Origin: a virus
Strand: one strand, 5' to 3'
Virus record (IMG/VR): IMGVR_UViG_3300033146_000930
Span: 1-32,673 of that record
DNA length: 32,673 bases
The notes under the pieces are model-generated. The model did not search any database, was not told the origin of the DNA, and saw only the letters and a program-made list of their open reading frames with translations. A program made the position numbers and the translations under genes. Shown here piece after piece: positions 26,146-32,467 of the stretch; the stretch's first letter is position 1, and every line of letters starts with the position of its first letter.

Positions 26146-26367
26146 TTATTGTTCTATTACTGAAAGGTCCTTAGAGTTAAATCTATGTTCCTGTAATTTT
26201 CCATCTTCACTAAACCATATACAACTAATCCCTAAAAATAAATTATCTGAATTCTTAGAAATCTGTAACTTTTTAATCTCACTAACCATCATCACTGGCG
26301 CATTAGGAAGCTTCTTATTAAGCTCTACTATCTGCCCAGGCTTAAAATAAACCTTTTCTCCTATCAT
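26146..26367 (-). CDS. DUF2158 (YodC)-like small protein
   Basis: 73 residues, overlapping the 480-aa gene by 4 nt (ATGA). The order VYFKPGQIVELNKKLPNAPV, MMVSEI, then GISCIWFSEDGKLQEHRF matches the small DUF2158/YodC family pattern: F-x-x-G-x-x-V-x-L, a P-x-M-x-V step, C-x-W-F, and E-x-x-F-x-x-x-x-L. The function of that family is unknown. In phages it appears as a small accessory protein. Its location between a virion-type protein and the packaging genes gives no clear hint. Domain recognition is by eye. Confidence 0.55.
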   Translation of the reverse strand: MIGEKVYFKPGQIVELNKKLPNAPVMMVSEIKKLQISKNSDNLFLGISCIWFSEDGKLQEHRFNSKDLSVIEQ

Positions 26368-27806
26368 CTTTTTCTAAATTTTGCTTTTTTAACATTCATA
26401 AGTGAACCAAACTTTCCACCAAACTTTTTCTTCTTCGTAGAGCTGCCTTGGTCTTGTGACTTAGTGGTTTTCTTAGTTTTATTGTCTTTTCCTCTGTATT
26501 CCTTGACACCTTGATTAGAGAATCCTTGATTTGCATCAGAATCACTAGTACCGCTCCTTTGTTGTGCTGCATTTACATCCTGTGTCTGACCTCCTTTACC
26601 CTTACCTTTTCTGGTAATATTTCCAGTAGCAAGATCAGGATTCCATGAATTAGGGTCAGCATTATAGATAGCACTTGCAATGTCATGAGTCAGCATATTA
26701 TCCATATCTGCTTGAGTTGCACCTGGCCCTATTCCTCCCCTAAATCTTTCTATCTGCATCTGTTTTAAGTAGGGTGAATTGGATATAAGTGCCTTTCTAG
26801 CTTCAGGGTCAGTCATAGCTTCTCTAAGTTTTCTAATACCACCTCGAGTGTAGTTACCCATTATACCATCAAGTCCTCCATTACCAAAACCTCCAAGATC
26901 TATATTAGCATTAAGCAGCACAGATTGCAGTTTCTTTATACTCTCTTTATCTCCTGCGTTTACACCTAAAGAATCTAGAAATTGTTGGTCTTCTTGAGTC
27001 CATTCATTTCGTTTAACAGGAGTAGTTTTTGTTCTGTCGAGATTCTGTCTTTGTATATATCCTCCTTGTGTTGGAGCCTCTTGTGTAGATTGTCCTCCAC
27101 CTTTTGTCATCTCAGCTGACTTTTCTCCCTCAGGTTTAGCTTCCATATAATCTCTGACAGCATTGTACCTTCCAAATCCTGCATTAATTAAAGCTCTTAC
27201 AGGAGCTCCAAAGAATCCACTCAACTTGCTTGATAGATCTTCGGCTTGATAAGGGTCACCATTAGGAGACCAGCCAGGGGTATTACTTCTATCTCTAGGT
27301 CCTCCTAGGTCATGGTATGTAGGTTGATGTGTAAGTAGGTCATATCTAAACCCCTCATTATACTCAGGCTTAGTGCCTGTATTCTGCCCAGTACCTGCTT
27401 GTTGTCCAGGATAAGGATTTTGTGTATAATCACTAGTCTTAGATTGTGTGTCATACTGTGGATCATTCATATTCCTCTGTATGTCTGCATAATGCTCATC
27501 CATGTGAGATAGAGCAGCACCTACAGGAAGAGCACCTAACATAGCACCAGCAGCTGGGGCCATACCACCGCCTGCAGCAGGAGTAACAGCTTGAGGTCTA
27601 CCTTTTAAGTATTGATAAGCTACTTGACCTGGTCCTGCAGCTGTTAAAGCAGCGGCAACTGGCCAGTATCCCCTAGTATCAGTATTTTTGGCAGGAGCTT
27701 GTTGTTGCCCAGGATTTGGGCCTTGTAGCATCAACGGAGTCTGACCTCCAGGCTGAAACTTACGCATCTTATTCTTATTGTATAATAAGCCTTTTAGTTT
27801 TTTCAT
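26364..27806 (-). CDS. Virion-type protein with N-terminal tag, hydrophobic stretch and peptidoglycan-binding-like domain
   Basis: 480 residues. It starts with the tag LLYNKNKMRKFQPGG (7-21). Residues 47-100 are rich in Ala, Gly and Pro and could interact with membrane. After a long low-complexity linker, residues about 286-330 read DKESIKKLQSVLLNANIDLG, then G-L-D-G-I-M-G-N-Y-T-R-G-G-I-R-K-L-R, matching the PG_binding_1 pattern (I-x-x-L-Q ... G-x-D-G-I-x-G-x-x-T ... a-V-r-x-f-Q). The C-terminus is strongly basic (KKKKFGGKFGSLMNVKKAKF). No catalytic lysozyme domain is seen. It may be an internal protein ejected with DNA that holds the cell wall during entry; lysis is the alternative. The start is supported by tag position. 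Confidence 0.6.
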   Translation of the reverse strand: MKKLKGLLYNKNKMRKFQPGGQTPLMLQGPNPGQQQAPAKNTDTRGYWPVAAALTAAGPGQVAYQYLKGRPQAVTPAAGGGMAPAAGAMLGALPVGAALSHMDEHYADIQRNMNDPQYDTQSKTSDYTQNPYPGQQAGTGQNTGTKPEYNEGFRYDLLTHQPTYHDLGGPRDRSNTPGWSPNGDPYQAEDLSSKLSGFFGAPVRALINAGFGRYNAVRDYMEAKPEGEKSAEMTKGGGQSTQEAPTQGGYIQRQNLDRTKTTPVKRNEWTQEDQQFLDSLGVNAGDKESIKKLQSVLLNANIDLGGFGNGGLDGIMGNYTRGGIRKLREAMTDPEARKALISNSPYLKQMQIERFRGGIGPGATQADMDNMLTHDIASAIYNADPNSWNPDLATGNITRKGKGKGGQTQDVNAAQQRSGTSDSDANQGFSNQGVKEYRGKDNKTKKTTKSQDQGSSTKKKKFGGKFGSLMNVKKAKFRKR

Positions 27807-27826
27807 AATTATTGTTATTACTATTA

Positions 27827-28666
27827 TTAATCGATTAATCTATATGGATTTTTGAGGTATTCTTTATCTCTAGAACTATCATACACTCCTTGTCCATTAG
27901 TTTTTTTATATTTCGCTTGTAGTATTCCTTTTTTATCAATCCATATTTCTATGGCGTATCCTTCTACAAGTTCAAAATTATCTTCAGTCATTACTACTAA
28001 AGATTTTTCTATTACATTTTCTTTTAATTTGCCCATAAGCATTCTATATATTTCCATCTGAATGCTGTAATGGTAGTAGTTACAATCCATCAAGTATTTA
28101 AATGGACCAAACATCATTTTGTATCCTCCGGCACGCTGGTTATAAAAGCTCTTTTTCTGTATAGGTTCTTTTAAAAACTTGTAGTCAAAGATACCAAACT
28201 TAGTCTTTCCATCGATTTTTTTGCGTAATAGTAAATCTACTTGACCAGCAAGTCTGTATTTTAAGTTATATACTAACAATTCAGTTTTTGCTAATTTCCA
28301 CCCTAAAGATGCAAGCTTTTTTAGAGCCTTTTCTGCATGTCTTGCCTGAGGTTCTTGCGGTACTTCGCCAAAATCCCAGCCGTCATAAATAGACTCGCAA
28401 TAAGCATGAAGTTTAGAACCACGATCACTTGCCACTTTAGCTTTCTCAGCCCACTCAGCACGGAGTTCTTCAGCTGATATTTCCAATCCATCCTTGAACC
28501 CAGCCAGAATTCCAGTCGGTGATCTAAATTTGAATTTAGTGACATTAAATGCGTTTACTTTATTGTTTGTTATATCTTTTATATGGTAATATTTATGTCC
28601 GCGTTCTAAGAAGAACACTTTACCATCAGGACTTATATTATCAACTTCTAACCTGCCTACATACAA
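27827..28666 (-). CDS. PD-(D/E)XK nuclease (RecB/Cas4-like), 5' end disrupted
   Basis: From the TTG at 28666 there are 279 residues. The RecB-like motif set is complete: GSKLHAYCE (G83, H87, E91), a strand with Glu129, LAGQVDLLL (Asp144), FDYK (Asp161, Lys163) and SIQMEIYR (Q203-x3-Y207). Such enzymes cut or resect DNA in phage recombination or genome processing. The original start is almost certainly the ATG at 28719, 12 nt after the upstream stop. A 26-bp tandem duplication at 28659-28710 shifts that frame, so it stops after about 14 codons (MYVPELKPKL...). The catalytic part is intact, so activity depends on initiation at TTG or on the duplication being an artefact. Confidence 0.75.
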   Translation of the reverse strand: MYVGRLEVDNISPDGKVFFLERGHKYYHIKDITNNKVNAFNVTKFKFRSPTGILAGFKDGLEISAEELRAEWAEKAKVASDRGSKLHAYCESIYDGWDFGEVPQEPQARHAEKALKKLASLGWKLAKTELLVYNLKYRLAGQVDLLLRKKIDGKTKFGIFDYKFLKEPIQKKSFYNQRAGGYKMMFGPFKYLMDCNYYHYSIQMEIYRMLMGKLKENVIEKSLVVMTEDNFELVEGYAIEIWIDKKGILQAKYKKTNGQGVYDSSRDKEYLKNPYRLID

Positions 28667-28710
28667 TTTAGGCTTTAACTCTGGACATACAATTTAGGCT
28701 TTAACTCTGG
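28659..28710. repeat. 26-bp exact tandem duplication at nuclease gene start
   Basis: Bases 28659-28684 are repeated exactly at 28685-28710. The period, 26, is not a multiple of three. Removing one copy restores a continuous frame from the ATG at 28719 into the nuclease. Confidence 0.95.
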
Positions 28711-28731
28711 AACGTACATAACTTCTAACTT

Positions 28732-29589
28732 TTATCTATACTTATTGTGCTCTGAGGCAAAAAATGTATTGTGTATCATTTTTCCTACTTCATGTGCCCA
28801 TGGGTCTATATAATTTTCACTAAACCTGTTCATAGAATTATCAATTTCTTTATAATGAGCGTCTCGCTCTGCATCAGTCATCGAAGCTAATTCTGCTTGA
28901 TTAGAAGCTTCTTCTACAGCAGCTCCAATGTATGGTAACTTTTTTAATATAGGTTTGGCTCGCTTTCCTAATTCTATTCCTTTTACAATATTTGATTTAA
29001 ATTTTGGAGTAGATTTATACTTAAGGGCACCTAATCCTCCTGTGGCTCCCAGCTCACCAGCTTCTATGCCTGCCTCTTTAGCATCAGGATCCTCAATTCC
29101 ATAGTAAGCGAGTTTTGGAAGTGATGCCAGCACTCTTCCTCCAAGATTAGCGGTATGTCCTGCTACTGCTGCAGGCCATTTCCACTTGCCAAAATCTTCT
29201 TTTGGTCTATTTAAAGTACCAAGTTCGTTTCCCCAACCTTCTTCAACTACTGTAAAAAGGTCATCTACAAAATTACCGCCATTTTGATACATTAAGATTC
29301 CTCCACGTCTAAAGCCGGGAGCATAATTTTTCCAGGCCCCTTCCCCAAATTCCTTTGACATAGCTTCTGTAGGAAATTCATACTCCTCATTTCTTTTTCT
29401 AGCAAAATTTCCTGGGTGTCCTAGATTGCTTCTAACTTGTTTATCATTAAAATCTGTCCACTTTCCAGTTTCAGAGTCTTGAAAAAGTGTGGGATAGGAT
29501 GTATAGTGCTTTCCAGTATCATTTCCACTTTCCAGTTTCAGAGTCTTGAAAAAGTGTGGGATAGGATGTATAGTGCTTTCCAGTATCAT
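28732..29589 (-). CDS. Downstream fragment of the broken virion-type gene
   Basis: 285 codons from an ATG at 29589. The first 22 codons (MILESTIHPIPHFFKTLKLE) are the duplicated segment read out of frame. Crossing into the second copy restores the ancestral frame (NDTGKHYTSYPTLFQDSETG). Residues 93-105 hold FRRGGILMYQNGG. The C-terminal half has Gly/Ala-rich helices (GIEAGELGATGGLGALKY; LKKLPYIGAAVEEASNQ) and ends at the stop 12 nt before the original nuclease start. It may be translated by restart, but the start is not conserved by design, so treat it as part of a damaged gene. Confidence 0.55.
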   Translation of the reverse strand: MILESTIHPIPHFFKTLKLESGNDTGKHYTSYPTLFQDSETGKWTDFNDKQVRSNLGHPGNFARKRNEEYEFPTEAMSKEFGEGAWKNYAPGFRRGGILMYQNGGNFVDDLFTVVEEGWGNELGTLNRPKEDFGKWKWPAAVAGHTANLGGRVLASLPKLAYYGIEDPDAKEAGIEAGELGATGGLGALKYKSTPKFKSNIVKGIELGKRAKPILKKLPYIGAAVEEASNQAELASMTDAERDAHYKEIDNSMNRFSENYIDPWAHEVGKMIHNTFFASEHNKYR

Positions 29590-29590
29590 T
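29457..29590. repeat. 67-bp exact tandem duplication with frameshift
   Basis: Bases 29457-29523 are repeated exactly at 29524-29590, with one further matching base. The 67-bp period shifts the frame by one. Both frames stay open across the two copies, which is why two overlapping open frames appear here. Confidence 0.95.
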
Positions 29591-29932
29591 TGTATAATGA
29601 CCTGACTCCATTAAATGTGTTGACACAGTTCCGTCTTTATTTGGTCTGACGCCATTTCTGGATCTTAGCATATGGTCTTTATAGTCTCTGAAGAGCTCAT
29701 ACCTAACAACATCCATTGCCTGCCTTTTCTTGTCTGGATCTACCTCATTCTCATCGGGATTCTCACCAAACATGTCAGCATAAAGTCCTTTCCAGTGTGT
29801 AGGATGTGTTGGTTGTTTTCCAGTAGATCCCCAGTGCATTTTTCCATCAACATTAGATATCTCTGGTTTTGACCCGGTCGCCCACTCACGCCTTGCATCG
29901 TAATATTTGACACTCTCAGGATTTCCAGCCAT
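29519..29932 (-). CDS. Upstream fragment of the broken virion-type gene
   Basis: 137 codons from the internal ATG at 29932 (MAGNPESVKYYDARREW) to a TGA created by the second copy of the 67-bp duplication (ends GKWK). The true start is probably the ATG at 30009 in another frame, joined through the CA-run break, because codons just upstream of 29932 in this frame read QFQQDFKSSG and look protein-coding. The region is rich in His, Lys and Asp with no recognised domain. It overlaps the downstream fragment by 71 nt. Confidence 0.5.
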   Translation of the reverse strand: MAGNPESVKYYDARREWATGSKPEISNVDGKMHWGSTGKQPTHPTHWKGLYADMFGENPDENEVDPDKKRQAMDVVRYELFRDYKDHMLRSRNGVRPNKDGTVSTHLMESGHYTNDTGKHYTSYPTLFQDSETGKWK

Positions 29933-30018
29933 CCCACTTGACTTAAAATCTTGCTGGAATTGCTGTGTGTAGCGCCTCCTCTTTGATATTTTTTATATAG
30001 TATACTCATTGATTATGT

Positions 30019-30228
30019 TTAATGTTTAAATTTCCTAGCATTCTGAGCAAATACAGCTCTTTTTCTTACAGTTGGACTTGCAGAATTCTTCCCACGTTGT
30101 ATACATTCGCCTGTTACTTTACCTCCACAGTACTCAGTAAATTTTCCACGGTTCTTTTTCTTTATATGTATCTTAGGCTTTCCTCCCTTTTTATATAAAA
30201 TGCCTGAAGATCTATCATTACTTCTCAT
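30019..30228 (-). CDS. Small basic Cys-pair protein with GILYKKGG tag
   Basis: 69 residues, strongly basic. The tag GILYKKGGK lies at 9-17, followed by a Lys-rich stretch, a Cys pair in FTEYCGGKVTGECIQRGKN, and a C-terminal KRAVFAQNARKFKH helix. The Cys pair with Gly-Gly-Lys resembles the end of the DUF5856-like protein (CGGGKTGRRC). Basic charge and the Cys motif suggest DNA or RNA contact, perhaps as a packaged protein. I have a sense that similar short proteins occur in other crAss-like phages but cannot name a family. A promoter-like motif ends 19 nt before its ATG and the broken virion-type gene starts 9 nt after its stop. Confidence 0.65.
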   Translation of the reverse strand: MRSNDRSSGILYKKGGKPKIHIKKKNRGKFTEYCGGKVTGECIQRGKNSASPTVRKRAVFAQNARKFKH

Positions 30229-30246
30229 AATTGTACTTATTATTCG

Positions 30247-30267
30247 TCCTACAATAATTTATAAGAA
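30247..30267 (-). promoter_or_regulatory. Candidate phage promoter motif (copy 2)
   Basis: The minus-strand sense starts TTCTTATAAATTATTGTAGG and ends 19 nt before the ATG at 30228. It shares the TTCTTAT head and TAG end with the other copies and lies in the only gap between the GIY-YIG-type gene and the small basic gene. Confidence 0.5.
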
Positions 30268-30291
30268 ATAATAAGCACTTTAACAAATTAA

Positions 30292-30972
30292 TTAGGTAAT
30301 GGCAATCAGCATATTTATCGTTGTTCCATCTTCTAGCTCCGATACTTTACGCATAAAAAGTTCTTTTCCAAACTGATTCTCAAGTTTATTAGTCATGGAT
30401 TCAGTATTATATGTCACTAAACTTACGTCTATCTTATTTAGTATTTCTATAATAACACTGTCTGATAAGAATATTTTAGATCCCTTTAATGCTATCCCTC
30501 TGTGGATTGTATCATAGCCTATTCCGGTGTAGTATATATAACCGAGTGCTAATAGTATTTTTCTTCCTATTATATACTGATAAAAATCCATCTTCTGAAG
30601 TTTCTTGCTTATTGTATTTGAAGTTATATGTAATCTTCCTGCCTCATTTAATCTATCATATAAATTATGTGGAGAGTAGAAGGCGATGGACTGTATCTCA
30701 AGACTATCGATGAATGGATTTAACTTCCCTCCCTTGGCAAACCATTCTGTGTGGCCGTCTTTATAGTCAGGGTTGGGATGACTTTTTAGTCTTTGAGCAT
30801 TAAATCGTCCGTGGAGTTCGCCTTCAATATCCTCATTAAAAACATGTATAGGAATTACTTTTCCTGGTCTGCATAATTTTCTAAAACGTGCACGTGGGTT
30901 TGTCGATTTTCCTATCTTGTATAAATCAGTTTCCTTATCGTGCAAAACATATGTATAAACTTTCTGTGTCAT
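30292..30972 (-). CDS. T5orf172 / GIY-YIG-superfamily protein
   Basis: 226 residues from the ATG at 30972 (MTQKVYTYVLHDKETD). A TTG three codons upstream is in frame but lies in the AAAAGTT repeat run and is less likely. Residues 5-80 match the T5orf172 group of the GIY-YIG superfamily: VYTYVL (first strand), LYKIGKSTNPRARFRKL (YIG-equivalent and conserved Arg), EDIEGELHGRF (catalytic Glu and His) and HTEWF. The C-terminal 140 residues are helical without a known domain and may recognise DNA. Members are predicted nucleases in phages and mobile elements. A homing, host-DNA attack or regulatory role is possible. It follows the winged-helix gene. Confidence 0.7.
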   Translation of the reverse strand: MTQKVYTYVLHDKETDLYKIGKSTNPRARFRKLCRPGKVIPIHVFNEDIEGELHGRFNAQRLKSHPNPDYKDGHTEWFAKGGKLNPFIDSLEIQSIAFYSPHNLYDRLNEAGRLHITSNTISKKLQKMDFYQYIIGRKILLALGYIYYTGIGYDTIHRGIALKGSKIFLSDSVIIEILNKIDVSLVTYNTESMTNKLENQFGKELFMRKVSELEDGTTINMLIAIT

Positions 30973-31001
30973 AACTTTCAACTTTTAACTTTTAACTTTT
31001 A
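30973..31001. repeat. AAAAGTT heptamer run immediately before the GIY-YIG-type start
   Basis: In the minus-strand sense three copies of AAAAGTT and one GAAAGTT lead directly into the ATG at 30972. A related leader, AAGTTAGAAGTT, precedes the original nuclease ATG at 28719, so the sequence may act in translation initiation and has expanded here. Confidence 0.8.
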
Positions 31002-31013
31002 ACATTTCTAACT

Positions 31014-31901
31014 TTAATCTTTATATTTCTCTTCTATTTTATCAAGTGTATTTTCTAATAATGACATTCTACCATCATTCATATACTTAACAAGTGTTTT
31101 ATATTTCTTCTCAGTGACGATCTTCTCATTTAATAATTGTTCCATTCTTGCAAGTGCAACTGCTCTACGCTCATTAACTTTAAGGATCTTCTTCTGTGTC
31201 ATCGGCACATTCTTTTTTTCAGGGACATAGACCTTAGGTTTAGAAGCTTCTTTAACCCTGTAATCTACTACTTCTTCGCTAAGGTCTGACGCAACAGCGA
31301 AATCTAATAGAGAATAGTCGACAAGAACCTCGCCATCTTCTAACATTATCCATTTAAGCGTGTCTTCTTTTTGTTTAAGCAGTATAGTATTTAGTGTTTT
31401 TCTTACTGCTTCTTTACTTACATTGAGTAAGGGCCCTAATTGATTGTTAGAAATTCTGTCTTCTTTTATAATACCTTCTCTTCTTAAAGCGTCAACTCTA
31501 AGTAAAAACGCTTTCTGTGATGTTGTTAATATCTTTGTTATCAAAAATGTTTTCTTTACCATGATATAGTCTCCCTTCAGTCTGGTTCCTATTATTTCAT
31601 ATCCGGTATAAACTTTCTTTAGCATCCCTTTCTTTATTAGCCCTTCGATTGACTCCTTTACTTTCGCCTTACTTATAGATAAAGCAACAGCAAGCCTATT
31701 TAATGGTCCTTTATATATAGTCCTCTTTGTTCTAAAATTATATGAAGTCATACCTATAAAAGCATAGATAACAATTTCTTGATCGGTTAGTACTCCAGAT
31801 TCACCAGTCTTCTTAGTAGTTATCAACTTATGGTTTTGAACCTTAGTATATTGAACATTAGTTTCCTTGGCATTCTCATTCATAGACCCACGTATTTTCA
31901 T
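31014..31901 (-). CDS. Tandem winged-helix DNA-binding protein, candidate replication initiator or regulator
   Basis: I take the ATG at 31901 (MKIRGSMNENAKE), giving 295 residues. The in-frame ATG at 31967 would place the candidate promoter inside the coding sequence and add an odd Ile/Leu/Lys-rich leader. MNEN at 31883 is also possible. Two winged-helix-type units are visible: LTDQEIVIYAFIG ... LAVALSISKAKVKESIEGLI, and LTTSQKAFLLRVDALRREG ... LGPLLNVSKEAVRKTLNTIL, each a helix-turn-helix with recognition helix starting SK. The C-terminal third is basic and helical. Two related winged helices, with iteron-like repeats about 100 nt upstream, is the layout of iteron-plasmid replication initiators. 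A transcription regulator is the alternative. Confidence 0.65.
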   Translation of the reverse strand: MKIRGSMNENAKETNVQYTKVQNHKLITTKKTGESGVLTDQEIVIYAFIGMTSYNFRTKRTIYKGPLNRLAVALSISKAKVKESIEGLIKKGMLKKVYTGYEIIGTRLKGDYIMVKKTFLITKILTTSQKAFLLRVDALRREGIIKEDRISNNQLGPLLNVSKEAVRKTLNTILLKQKEDTLKWIMLEDGEVLVDYSLLDFAVASDLSEEVVDYRVKEASKPKVYVPEKKNVPMTQKKILKVNERRAVALARMEQLLNEKIVTEKKYKTLVKYMNDGRMSLLENTLDKIEEKYKD

Positions 31902-31930
31902 TATATATTTGAATTTTAATATTAGTATCT

Positions 31931-31951
31931 TCTCTATATATAATATAAGAA
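31931..31951 (-). promoter_or_regulatory. Candidate phage promoter motif (copy 1)
   Basis: The minus-strand sense starts TTCTTATATTATATATAGAG and ends 30 nt before the ATG at 31901. It shares head and TAGAGA end with copies 4 and 5. It lies between the iteron-like repeats and the winged-helix gene. Confidence 0.55.
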
Positions 31952-32000
31952 TTTTTGTAGTTAACATGTAGCCATTAATTAAATTTTTTATATAAAATTA

Positions 32001-32087
32001 TGGCAACTTTCGTGACCGGGATTTGCAGTTTTGTGGCAACTTTCGCTCCCTTGTTTTGCAGTTAGTGGCAACTTTCGTGACCGTACT
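32001..32087. repeat. Iteron-like direct repeats (three copies)
   Basis: TGGCAACTTTCG occurs exactly at 32001, 32034 and 32066, with spacings of 33 and 32 bp. Copies 1 and 3 continue TGACCG. Copies 1 and 2 end with TTTGCAGTT. Near-constant spacing of about three helical turns suggests binding of one protein on one DNA face, most likely the winged-helix protein encoded next to it. Confidence 0.75.
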
Positions 32088-32376
32088 TTCTCACTACAAA
32101 TCGCCGAACCCCCAGTGTTTATTAGGGCTAACAACTTTGCAGTTTTTCCCTTAATATAGTACGATAATCTTAACGTGACGCTGTCTTTATAGATTAACGG
32201 CAGACTAGATCACCTACTATCATGTCGAACGCAATAAAAAAGTTTGTAGTTATGCAGTTAAGGTTGGCTCGCGAGGGTTGATTGACAAGGTTGGATGATT
32301 ATGTACCCCGGTACTTTTTGAAGGGCCCCGGGTCGATTATATAGTTGGGGTTGTATATAGTGAAGAGATGTTGGAG

Positions 32377-32467
32377 GTTTTTAGGTTTTAGGGTTTTAGG
32401 GTTTGAGATTTTAGATTTGAGGTTTGAGATTTTAGATTTGAGGTTTGATGTTTTGATGTTCTGAGGT
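32377..32467. repeat. GT-rich 21-bp tandem repeat
   Basis: A 21-bp unit (GTTTGAGATTTTAGA plus TTTGAG) is repeated exactly at 32401-32421 and 32422-32442, with decayed copies after it and GTTTTAGG-type units before it (32377-32400). Strand asymmetry is strong, with G and T on the plus strand. Confidence 0.85.

Larger units (their letters stand above)
28732..30009 (-). pseudogene. Virion-type gene broken by two frameshifts (about 400-aa ancestral product)
   Basis: Joining three frames gives one coherent protein. The parts are MSILYKKYQRGG from the ATG at 30009, then a segment TQQFQQDFKSSGMAGNPESV through GHYTNDTGKHYTSYP, then TDFNDKQVRSNLGHPGN to the stop at 28732. The first break is explained by one extra CA in an ACACAC run near 29970. 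The second is explained by the 67-bp tandem duplication at 29457-29590. The product carries the GG tag twice (KYQRGG at the start, ILMYQNGG in the middle) and a Gly/Ala-rich hydrophobic part, like the 480-aa protein next door, so it was probably a virion-internal protein. No catalytic motif is seen. The two longer open parts are listed separately. Confidence 0.7.

Noticed and set aside
29740-29940. Downstream part of the frame that begins at 30009
   Set aside because: After the KYQRGG tag this frame loses coding character, and the adjacent frame carries the coherent protein, so only its start is used.
31902-31967. N-terminal extension of the winged-helix protein
   Set aside because: It overlaps promoter motif copy 1 and has an Ile/Leu/Lys composition typical of translated AT-rich spacer.
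32001-32087. CRISPR-like array
   Set aside because: Only three 12-bp repeats, and the intervening sequence is partly shared, so iterons or operators are the better reading.
32222-32281. 19-codon plus-strand frame MSNAIKKFVVMQLRLAREG
   Set aside because: Too short to trust, on the opposite strand to all genes, with no supporting signal.
32303-32320. GTACCCCGGTAC followed by T5 as a terminator
   Set aside because: The stem is only 4 bp with no gene ending nearby.
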